Source: Mesaphorura yosii (Eukaryota > Arthropoda > Collembola > Poduromorpha > Tullbergiidae). From it: a DNA stretch of 64,000 nucleotides. Numbering within the stretch: position 1 is the stretch's first letter; every line of letters begins with the position of its first letter. Below are positions 51,701 to 64,000 of the stretch, one piece after another. Position numbers and translations under genes: made by a program. The DNA is taken from positions 85,332 through 149,331 of the forward strand of contig WIXG01000195.1 in NCBI GenBank assembly GCA_009869945.1, in the 5' to 3' direction. The notes beneath the pieces were generated by a model. That model was not told where the DNA came from and did no database searches. It saw nothing but the letters and a program-made list of their open reading frames with translations.

Positions 51701-54024
51701 CGCGCTACTGTCCATCCAGATCCCGTGAGTTCAGCTTCAGCGCTACAGGTTAGTAACCAGTAAACATCTAACACCGATGGCAATTGGCAACGGAGCCAGC
51801 ACAGTTCTTAAGAGATGAATGAAAGTGCAGTCCCAGCTTTATGTCGTACTTCGTTGTGTATTCACGTTCGTTCGTTTATTGGGAACTGTTAAATTATGAT
51901 TTTATGAGATCACAACACAATCAGTTCAACCAGAACCACCAAGTATAGAATTGACCAGCGGATCTAGTCCACTTCAGTAGCGGCCCAGTGCCAACGCCAA
52001 GTTCCGCTCGATTTCGGCCCGGCCACAAGTGCAGTCACAGTACACGCTCGATTTATGAGTTCACAATGCACAACAACAATGTCGTAATTCACGTAACTCA
52101 GTCAGTATAATTATGAAGAACGGTAATGACACAACTGACACACGCCAACAGCGGCAGCGGATCACTTAGCTGGAATTTGGACGTCACGTCAGAATCAGTG
52201 TCACAAGTTACTCACTAGAAACGACAAGCCAAATGCGAGCACGAGCACGTCAAACTGTCTGTCGTAAAATGCATTAAACTTCCAAACCCAAAAACCGTAC
52301 TGTTGCGTTACTTCGTGGTTTCGTGGTACAGAATAGGAAAATTATCGACGCGGGGCCCACGACACAACGTAAACATACCACACAATCACAAGCAGAAGAT
52401 ACGCGATGCAATGCACGCGTAATGGGCAAGAAGCTCAGGCTCGTTCCCGCGTTGGCTGACAATATTCCACTGCACTCTGTTGGACCGGATCCTCTGCCTC
52501 TGATACGATCTGCATTGCACCCGTTAATCCGTTTTCCTTTGTCTGTCTGTCGTCGCTAATTGGTGAAGTAAACACAGGGAAGGCAGACGTAGGGCGAGCT
52601 GCATGGCGAGGGCGGCAGGGCCGGAAAGTCATTAATCAGAGTATGCTTAATTAATGTCACACTAATGGTTAATTATCCACGATGAAGCAGCGTGCAGCGT
52701 GAGAAATATGCATGTATGATAAATGATGTGAAAAAACGCGACGCGACGGTGATTTGCTGATTCATGTTCTTTATTTCTCGTATCGTACTCGTACGTGATC
52801 TAGTACAACTAATCGCAATCATAATATTTCAGTTAGTTTTATCATACGCGAAATCGAAGTCGACGACCATTTTCGTTTGGTTTTTGTACACGTGATTTAG
52901 ATTATACGGTTTTAGCTTAGGTTAGATTAGATTTTGTTGTATGTACACGTAGATCGTAGTAGAAATGAAGCGATATTTACAAAATCTATGCAATCCAAGC
53001 GAGAGTTCTTATCATTTTATAGTATTTAATGGGAACAAACAAGATTTGTCGAAGAAGCGTGTGGACACGTAATTTTCTAACTAAGCTGAATTGTGTGTAT
53101 TGGAGTCGAGTTTGGAACTGAAAACGGAACAGATAAAAGATGGAAGAGAATATCTTGCCCTTATCGCGTTATCCTTTGATTCCTTTGCTTATCGCAATTC
53201 AATTCGCAACACACAAGCACTAGCCAATGTTAATCTTAATCTTTGGATTTGAAAAATACCGATCCACAGATTGGTAAAGAAATTGAGTGTAGAGTGTGAG
53301 ACCAAAGAACCTTCAATTAGCTCAATTCTTTCCAAAACTATCGCTAACTTCCTTGCTATTTTCTTTATGTACAACTCATACGCAATGTTACTGGCTTGGC
53401 TTCTAAATCGCAATCCGCCATTGAGTTAGTGTTGTACACAATAATCTTCATCATAATCATATAATCTTTGTTCATAGACCAATAGAGTAAATTTTCGTAG
53501 TGCTCTAGTCTTAATCTTATCCTTACCAGCTCATTTTTTGAATATCGAATTCCTGAACTTGAACTTACATTACACAGCAAACAGCAATTCTTTACTTTAC
53601 TTTCTCGCTATTCTTCAAAATAGTTTAACCGATTTCGATCGCCGCCTCTTTTCTATCTAAAATCTGACAGCAGACACTGAAATTAATCACAGTTACTTTA
53701 TTAACTTTACAATTAACTGTAAATTCAAATGTGAGTTAGGTTTGTGGTCATTAAACGTTATCTCTTCCTGCGAAGACGAATTTTATTTTCCATTCGCCGA
53801 TACTCTGAACCAATGAACTGATTAAACTAATTTCTGGCTAACTATCAATACCAATTAACCTGCCTTGTGATTATTTATGTTGGGTAATAAAACTTAAAAA
53901 AGGACAACTTATTAAAAGCGAATTACTGAAGTACGGTTCAAAAATATGCCAACCGCGCCGCCTAATGATATTACAACAAGTACTCGCGTAACTAAAATCT
54001 ACTAAACAATTAAGGAGTTGATCA
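45713..54024. other. Gene-poor region between G-alpha-o and RanBP9/10
   Basis: 8.3 kb. The left end holds the G-alpha-o promoter and 5' UTR (possibly non-coding first exons); the right end, from about 52.7 kb, probably includes the RanBP9/10 3' UTR. Sequence from about 46 to 52 kb is rich in short words such as TTGCC/GGCAA and GCCTGGCCTGG. No coding exon, RNA gene or mobile element was recognised. Confidence 0.5.
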
Positions 54025-56605
<2,581 letters not shown>

Positions 56606-58054
56606 GTTCCTTCTTTCTTCGTCTTCTCTCTGCTGCTGCTTCTGTTCTGAGTCTGGGCTCGTCGTGTCGTAGTCGTACTTCGTTCCACGAACAGAGCTCA
56701 GGAATTCGTGTTCTGCATATGCACGTTGATTTCAATGATAACGCGACTCACGAGTCTTTAAAGGGACTTGGTTTTAATTAAATTCTTCAACCTTGTTAAT
56801 TTTTTCTGCTTTTCTTTTCTACGAAATTTTTTTCATCGTTCTCTCTCGCGATTACTTGATTAATATTGAAATTGCAGTGCAGAATTAGTCAGATATGGTG
56901 AGATGGTACGACGACGACGAAGTACTATTGTGGTATTTTTCTTCTGCTGCTGCTATTGCTTTACATCACATTCACCATCACCATCACCATAGACGATACC
57001 ACGACGTACGTACGTTCGTTCGTAGCCTTCGCGATCATGGAGAGAAGTCCAATAAGAACAGCAACAGCTCCACACGCAATGGGCCCAGTTGCTTGCGAGT
57101 ACAACAGAAGTCCCTGTTCGATTCTGTCCTGTACAATCTACCTATCAGCTGACTGTATATAACCATGTAGGTGTTCTTAAACAAAGGAAACCCTCACTCA
57201 CACCAGCGGCAACAGCAACAGAACCATAGCACAGCCTGTACCGTACCTCGTACACGAAGAATTTTGGCAAAGAATTGACCCCCTTTTGTCAGCAAAAGAA
57301 TTACGTAGCAACTGAGCTGAAGTGACGAGTTCTTTATACGCTGAGAACGAGAGCGAGCCAGCCAGAAACGCAACTACGTATTTACGTATTTACAAAACAA
57401 CTGCGAACTGAACATGAATGGCAAGAACTAAGAACCCAGTGCTGATAGGCTACAGCGGAGCAGTGCGAATGTGAGTTGATGATTCAGTGCAAACTGTAAT
57501 GCAAAATTTTTGCCATATAATTTCAGGCTTCCTCCTGCCTGCCCGAGTCCACTCCACCTGCTGACTGACAACACTCGCAAATCACGAACCCAAAAACTGC
57601 AACTGAAGCTTGCTTCTTTGTTCACTGCGTGCAAAAATTAAATGGCGTCAGCTGTTGAGCGTTGGACGGATTTGACCACCATCAATTAACTGCTGCCGCA
57701 TGGCAAATGAGAAAATGAAAATGGAAGCACGAATGAAACTTTACGAAATTCTTATCGCACAACATTCCTTCAAGTCCAAGTCCTTCTTTCCTCCGTTGTT
57801 GCGTTCTGGTTTTGCTTTCACGTTGGAGTCCGCATCCGCTTATCTGTATCAGTTTATCTTGTGCTTGGTCTCGTGGTCTTGAGTCTTTCACGGATTTGGG
57901 ATCGGCATTCGCATTTGCGATTTGAATTTTGTGCTGTGGACAGCTGACCAATTCGAGAATCATCGCCAATCGGGCCAATCGCAATCTTCATCGTCGTCTA
58001 CAAAGATCAAGCAATAGGCCACCGACTGGCCACTCGCGACTGCCTACCGCCGCC
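56606..58054. promoter_or_regulatory. Divergent upstream region of RanBP9/10 and the 58-kb gene
   Basis: 1.45 kb between two divergent start codons, presumably holding both promoters and 5' leaders. A run of CAC/CAT triplets lies near 56970-56995. No exon was recognised. Confidence 0.45.
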
Positions 58055-59357
58055 ATGTCTCTCTTTCCCTCCGTCTCCTCGCCTTTCTATTCCAAGCCGA
58101 CTTCGTATTGGCCCGGCCCAACAGAAGGAAACGAAAATGACTGGAAGCCATTTCTTTTCTGCGCAATTACTCATCCTCACTGTAAGTTCTTACGTTAAAG
58201 TGGAAGAGCAAGATCAGTGGATTAGCGACAGCGACACTGTCTTTAACGCCGTCGTGATTTTGCAGTTGAGGCTCTACGCGAAAAATACCAAGTTTGGATT
58301 CGGATGACACCAAAGGAACAATTCAGTACCAGACTTCTCATTAGCAGTCTTATCGAAAGCCTGGACTTCCTACAGGAGAGAACGTACTGGATCCTGCTGG
58401 CCATTCTCGAGATGTTCGACGAGTGGTCGGCCATACAAGATGCTAACGGTTAGTCGTAAATGTTTCTTTACTCGATTTTCCAAAATTCTTGAGATGCTTT
58501 TGCATTTTATATGTAAAATCTAAAATGTGGATATTCCGAAGATAGGTGCATGCGGATTCTCGTCGGATTTGATCATTGTCACCGATTGCTTCAAAACCGA
58601 CATGTCGTTCGCATTGGGCGCCTTCGACCGTCTCACTTGTAAGATGCCCTCACCACGAAAATATGCCACGGCCACATCTCAACTTCGGGGAGATAGAAGA
58701 GCTCGAAGGGGCTCGGCATCCAATGCGAGTGCAACGTCCCCGCGGACGCCTCGACTCGCAACCGCATCGACCCTCGGCGTCGGCAGAGCAAGCAGAATCC
58801 ACCGCGGAGATGTTCCTGTACCAGCAGGGACAGCAGCAGCAGGGCGAAAATCGGAATCAGTATCGCCTGGAGTATCAAGACCGGGAAAGAAACGCCGCAA
58901 CGCCAGCGGAAGTGGTGACGCTGAAGCCGGAAGCGTAGACTCGTCACCAGTTAATGAAAGATTTCACGACATGATAATCCGATACATTAGTGATATCGAA
59001 GATGAAGTCAAAGGTGACAAAGAGGATCTATGTAGTCCTAAGCGCAACCAGTCCAAGCGTGCATCTGGCCGTCGAAGTGGCAGTGGGAGCAGTTCGGGTT
59101 CTCTGCTTCCGCCGACTCCACCCTTCAGTGGGAGAAGCATTGGAAGTGGCAGTGGAAGCGGCAGTGACCTCATGAATATTAGCCCAATCAGACACTCAAC
59201 TCCAACTCCAAGTAGGGAGGAATTCGCACACGCGGAAGACTCGAATGACAAGGAAAATGTCCGCCCTGGGCTGACCCGAACTCGGCGAGTTGAAGAAATG
59301 AGCCAAATGGAATTGGAATTTGATGAAGCCGAGAGGTTCGTGAGAGAATATCTGTAA
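58055..59357 (+). CDS. Conserved-looking protein of unknown function, three exons, 373 aa
   Basis: Exons: 58055-58181, 58266-58448, 58546-59357, in phase, with standard introns. Residues 1-~125 look like a folded helical domain. They begin MSLFPSVSSPFYSKP and include ALREKYQVWIRMTP, then RLLISSLIESLDFLQER and YWILLAILEMFDEW, then CGFSSDLIIVTDCFKTDMS. The rest (~130-373) is basic, Ser/Gly/Arg/Pro-rich and probably disordered: KKRRNASGSGDAEAG, then a Gly-Ser run around 59080-59170. It ends in an acidic helix (MSQMELEFDEAERFVREYL). There is no signal peptide or membrane segment. I do not recognise the family; a nuclear or cytoplasmic adaptor is a guess from composition only. AATAAA lies at 59476-59481. 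Confidence 0.75.
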
Positions 59358-60261
59358 TTGTAAACCGTAATTTTCATTTTATCGCCGCTTTCGTTTCGGA
59401 ATTAATGTTCGTGTTAAGCCTGATTTTCTAGAAATCAACCGTTCATTCGTTCTCGTTCGTCAACCGATCTTAAAAAATAAATACTTAAACTTTATTCTCG
59501 ACTCCTGGCTTCCTTCTTCACATTTCACTTCTCCACTCAATTTGATTTCAGTATTTCGGATTTCTGGCGTAAAATTATTTCAGCACTTGAAGTGTGCTTG
59601 GCACTAAGAAATTACAATGTAATTATCAGCTAGTCTAGCGAAAATCTACCTATTGTACTTCTAAATTACCCTAGTCATTAACTTAAATGTGAACCGGTCA
59701 TTCTTTCTAACTTGTAACACTCCCTGGACAATTCCTCGTTGTCTGTACAAAATTGGCCACTTTTCGCACACTTTCTACAAGTACACTTTTGATTTTGTTT
59801 GATTTTTAAGTAGTTTTAAGAGTTTGAGGTATCCTTTGGGTAGCTTCGTAAATTCCTAAGCTATTGAAGAACAATGGAGCTTACACTAAGCTAGACTTCT
59901 TATCAACGCTTAAAAGTATTAAAACTAGATTACAATTTAAATCCCACAGACTTCGGAGAAAAGTGACCTTGCGTAAAACGTTAAGAATCTAGAAATAGTC
60001 GAAACAGTGGCTAAAACCGAGAAAAATAAAATAGCAAATGGAAGCTAAAGGACGTAACACTAAAATTCGAACTGCATCTTAATTCACTAATTCACGGAGC
60101 AATTTGGGCCAATTGTTTGTTTTTATCCTAGTCAGTCAGACTTTTAGCTTAGACGTAGTTCTAGCTTAATTAATTGCATTTCGCATGCTCGCATTAATCC
60201 ATCCATTCCATTCGTCATTCGACTATTGGTAAATTTTACGGCGCCCGCAGCAAACCCTGGT
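59358..60261. other. Convergent 3' region (58-kb gene / sushi gene)
   Basis: 904 bp of AT-rich sequence with the plus-strand poly(A) signal AATAAA at 59476-59481, 119 bp after the stop of the left gene. The rest probably contains the 3' UTR of the minus-strand sushi gene. No coding exon was seen. Confidence 0.5.
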
Positions 60262-63200
60262 TTAATAGCGGCTCCTGTGCGACCGCACCGAGCGACCCCA
60301 CTCAACCGACGCTCCGTCGTGCAGTCCTCCGCTGTTGCTGTTATGGTGGTGATGCATCCCGTGATGATGATGGTGGTGGTGTTTTCGGGGCAGAGCGTCG
60401 TGGACAATTATTTCTCCGTCGTCACGCAGTCCTTCGACAGACGAGAGCCGGCTACGGAAGTCCAGCGTATCCTTCGGGAGTTTGCCGTGGGCGTGGCCGC
60501 CATGCGCATGATGACCGTGGCTGTGGCTGTGGCTTCCTCCGTTCACGCTCTTGCTAACAGTGGTTGAGCTTGTGGGTGGACCGCCCGTGGCTGCAAGCGA
60601 GTCCCAGGCACGGCGGTACAGGCGGCCAAGCCCGGCGTCAGAGCCTGAATCGACGGAGGTGATCGTGTGGCTGTCGGGAGATCCGCGGTGTCGTTCATGC
60701 TTTCGTTTGCCTTGGCTCCTGAAATGATAAGAGGTCAATGAGTTAAATGGCAACGACAGGCATGTTAATTGTGAATTGCGAATCAGTTGCTGCTAACTGC
60801 GAACTTTCCGTCCGAGTTGCAGTTGTGTGTTGTGTTTTTACAGTGGTTTTGGCAGTTTCAGTCAAAGCAAACTCTGAGAACCAAAACAAGATGCAAGACT
60901 GAGCCAACTTGAATCATGGCTTTCATGAATGCAATTTGTCACGTAAAAGTCAAAGGCGTTCAATGCGAAGTCGTCGTCTGGTAGCGTCTTCGTCTCAAAA
61001 TCAGCAGTGCACAGTTAACTTTTTACAGAATCTGTACAATTCAATGCAAGTTTCGGTGTATGACACAAGTCGGGACTTAATTACTGCCAATTTAGTCCTT
61101 CAGTGCAAATTTTGTGCAAATACAGATTGTAGGCAGGGATGAGTTGAAACTTTCACTTGCCTTTGGCATTACTGGTAAATCGGTCGCTCTGTTTGTCCAT
61201 TTTGATAAATTTTCAATTTCTGTGTTCATTCTGGCGTATTTGAACATTTTCTTTGCGCAGAAGTTTTAATCTTAATGAACGACTTAATTAATTAATTCTA
61301 GTTGACATGATTTGGCTTTGGCACTTAAAACTGACACAGAGATCTGTCACTTGACATTTACTTATATCTTCTCAATACTCGACGGCTTAAGCTTGATTGT
61401 TGGTTGGTTGAGCAATCAGCAAACGGCGATTACGATTTACGATTACGTTAATCAATGCAAGACAAGACACAGACTGAAACTGGTATCAATGTGGCTGCTC
61501 TGAGAAATAACCTGCCCACTTTCGACCGTTCGGTACGTCTAAGTACCTCCGTCCTACAGTCTGATCTGGAAATGGTAGAGCAAGCAGGGTAAATAATTTG
61601 GACGAGTCATTAGTGGCATTGTTCTTTCTATTTTTTGCAGGCTCTCCTTGACCGTTTATTGCACATACTTCGGAGTTTGGAAATCTTCTCGACGTGGCAG
61701 TGGCGCGTGGAATTATTGCTGCGGCGGTCTGGTACGATCGCTCCCTTTGGTCTCGCAGCTGCTCGGCGCGGCGACCGTCCCCGCTGAATTGTGAATTAAA
61801 GGGCATCGTCATCATCAATAAAGTCAAAGACTGCTGAGATCAGGTGCCAGTGCCACAAGTATTTGTGTTCAAGTGCAGATGTGCAGAAAACCGTACCAGA
61901 ATTATGCAACCGTGTCAGTCACAGTCACGATCAAGTAATTTGTAATTGTAACTTATAACACTGTCATTGTCGACGTCGATTGTTGCTGAAAGTCAATGAG
62001 CCAGCTAAAACGAAGGACTTCTCCTTCTTGCGCTCAATATTTGCTCATGCTCATTCTACATCATATCATCGTACTCATGAGGAACTTGTAATTGACGTGA
62101 AAAATTGGAAGCAAACTAAATGTAACTGTTAACACTCTACAAACGAGGTAAAAATTAGAGTAAGTAGAGCCTAATTATGTTAAGTTCTGCTGCGCTAAGT
62201 CACAGTGTTTGCAGTCTGGCGTGGCGATTGCGAGGGTGACCTTTTTGTAACGTCAACACAGTCAACAGTGGACAGGAAAAGAGTCTGTTGAAATACGGAG
62301 TGTAAAATCTGAATTTCATGGGACTAATTATGTGTGTATGGCCTAGACAAATCATGATGTGTGAAACTGGGAACGAAAACTGCTGCTAGGCTAAAAGTGG
62401 ATCAAATGTTTATGTAAGCCAGGTTAGGCAGTGCGAATCTTTACCTTCTTACAAGAAGCACCACGGAGGTGACAATCGCTGCCAGGAGGATGACGCCGCC
62501 AAAAACACACAGAGCGATGATGCCAGCTGTAATCGAGAAAAAATTAAGGCTACCCACTGTACTCATGAAATAATGCCTAGCACTTACCCAAATTGAGAAT
62601 GCCAGCCCCTTTCGGATGGTTGTGTATCGAATTTCTTGGGATGTCCGCATTCTGCTGATTGCTTCCGCGGTGAATCACGTCCACGTTTATGCTCTCAGCG
62701 CCTTCGTTCGCAATGCTATTGTCCACAGGCTCCTTCACGACGACAACCTTCTTGCCGCCCGTTGACATCGTTGGAGGTTTCGAGGAGCTGCTGCTAACGT
62801 GATGGTGTTGGCTATCCTCTTCCTGCTCATGCACGTGATTCTCGTCCAGGTCATCCTCACCGAACTCCTCACCTTCCTCCACGACTTCATGGTACGTGAC
62901 TGAGGTCACGGTGACGGGGGCCTGAGTGGTTATCTTCGATTTTGGCGTCGTCGACGGCGAAGGCGCGAATGGACGGGAGGACGAAATTGGCGGCACGGGC
63001 TTGTTTGTGCTAGTGCCTGGGATTCCCAGTCCGGAGGCGGGTACCATCGGCACTTCTCTGCAGACAGGCGGCAGTTGATCGTACACGCCTTCAGCGCATG
63101 TCAGCTGCTTGGGCCCGTGGAGCGTGTAACGCGGGTTGCACTCGTACAGCACCGTGTACGAATTATCCTCCCGAGCGATGATTGTAAAGTATCCGTGCAG

Positions 63201-63409
63201 GATCGCGGGTGGTTCGGGGCAGATGAGCGCTTCGCAGCGTGGCGGTGGTCCATTCCATTTTTGGTCAATGTCACAGATGAGGTCATTGCGTCCCACCATG
63301 ACGTAGCCCTCCTCGCAGGTGTAGTGGACCATGCTTTGGAAGGCCCGGGTCCCGTTGATCAGCTTGTAGTGGCCATTAGGGACTTGAGCGGGCAGACCGC
63401 ACTCCAAAT
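60262..63409 (-). CDS. Sushi (CCP) domain single-pass membrane protein, partial (5' exons outside window)
   Basis: Exons seen: 63409-62588, 62526-62445, 60718-60262 (stop TAA at 60262-60264), in phase. The first begins mid-codon, so upstream exons with the signal peptide lie beyond the window. Two complement-control modules are visible: LECGLPAQVPNGHYK..YTCEEGYVMVG..PPPRC, and LICPEPPAILHGYF..YECNPRYTLHG..PPVC. A Pro/Ser/Thr and then acidic stalk (GEEFGEDDLDENHVHEQEED) follows. The middle exon encodes the membrane helix (AGIIALCVFGGVILLAAIV), stopped by RR. The 152-residue tail is basic and His-rich, with HSHSHGHHAHGGHAHG and a run of seven His. It is probably a cell-surface adhesion or recognition protein; relation to insect furrowed-type CCP receptors is possible but unproven. 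Confidence 0.85.
60719..62444. other. Long intron of the sushi-domain gene
   Basis: 1.7 kb between the membrane-helix exon and the His-rich tail exon. A TTAATTAATTAA-like run lies near 61285-61297. A 113-codon minus-strand frame at 61486-61827 has no domain or compatible splice support, so I treat it as chance. Confidence 0.5.
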
Positions 63410-64000
63410 CTGCAGGTACAGAAAACGTGGGATTAATTAATAAAATGTTCACACAATGTTTATCAGTTTATTCTGCAGTAAATATCTTCAGGCCGCTTAA
63501 TTAATGGTCGCGCATGCCACATCTGACAAATCAGTTAATTTACTCTGCTCTCAGCTTTCTTTCTTCGCTTTGTTGCGTCCATCAAATCTTCAAGACCAAG
63601 ATCAAAAGTTCACATCAACAACGTAGCGAAACGCTGTACATAGTTATGCTCTTTTACTTTTACCATTCGCTCAACGCCTTTCAATTTACAAACTGATAAC
63701 GAAACAATAAAATCGACAAACACAGGTGAAGCTGACCGGCGACTACAAGCTAATCAAATATGCATAGTCTTGAAAGTCGATCTTCCGTCATCGTGATCAG
63801 TCATCACCCGTCCCCATCGACATCGACTTGGCATGGCATTTGATTAATCCTAATTTGCATTCTCTTCGAGTGTTTGCCGGCCCGGCTCGGCTTAAATCAA
63901 TAGTTAATAGTCATCGTTCATCTTCATCAAACTGCATCTTCTTCATTCATTTACCGCTACACAAATAGAAAACGGACTCTGAAAATGAACGTAGCCGAGC
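63410..64000. other. Intron sequence upstream of the first visible sushi exon
   Basis: 591 bp to the window edge. Since the exon at 63409 begins with two bases of a split codon, this must be intron of the same gene. No further exon is recognisable before the edge. Confidence 0.5.

Noticed and set aside
58576-58947. Overlapping frames on both strands of the 58-kb gene's last exon
   Set aside because: Shadows of a GC-rich, Ser/Arg/Gly-rich coding exon that continues in phase from two upstream exons.

Overview
This is a eukaryotic, metazoan window. Almost every gene is split by short GT-AG introns (mostly 55-110 bp), exons join in phase, and the proteins have clear animal orthologues. The protein set and the compact introns in an AT-rich background suggest an arthropod or another ecdysozoan. 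I cannot name the species from sequence alone. Exon boundaries below were set by hand from splice sites and reading phase, without transcript data.

Left part (1-20 kb, gene-dense). It holds the end of an unrecognised + strand gene; mitochondrial ribosomal protein bL36m (+); an eight-exon C2H2 zinc-finger gene (-); a CWC25-like splicing factor (+), divergent from the zinc-finger gene; the ER chaperone BiP/GRP78 (-), tail-to-tail with CWC25; the mitochondrial acyl-CoA synthetase ACSF2 (+), divergent from BiP across about 1.1 kb that contains a perfect ER-stress element; an AMFR/gp78-type ER ubiquitin ligase (-) that stops soon after its RING finger; and the replication factor GINS3/PSF3 (+).

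Middle part (21.5-45.7 kb, gene-poor). The nuclear receptor HNF4 (-) spreads over 10.4 kb because of two long introns. Intron 2 holds an opposite-strand, decayed gene with C2H2 zinc-finger coding segments and a GIY-YIG-like segment. A desert of about 10.6 kb follows, with one notable inverted repeat near 35.5 kb. Then comes the seven-exon G-protein alpha-o gene (-), whose intron 1 contains a small unexplained ORF.

Right part (46-64 kb). A further desert of about 8 kb leads to RanBP9/10 (-; SPRY, LisH, CTLH and CRA regions). It is divergent from a + strand gene of unknown function with a basic, Ser/Gly-rich C-terminal half. The window ends in a partial sushi-domain, single-pass membrane protein gene (-) with a His-rich cytoplasmic tail.

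No operon-like logic links these genes. Two of them, BiP and AMFR, belong to ER protein quality control. Points most worth a second look: the nested zinc-finger/GIY-YIG remnant, the AMFR model without CUE or VIM regions, the CWC25 model without its N-terminal domain, the textbook ERSE upstream of BiP, and the hairpin-forming repeat at 35.5 kb.
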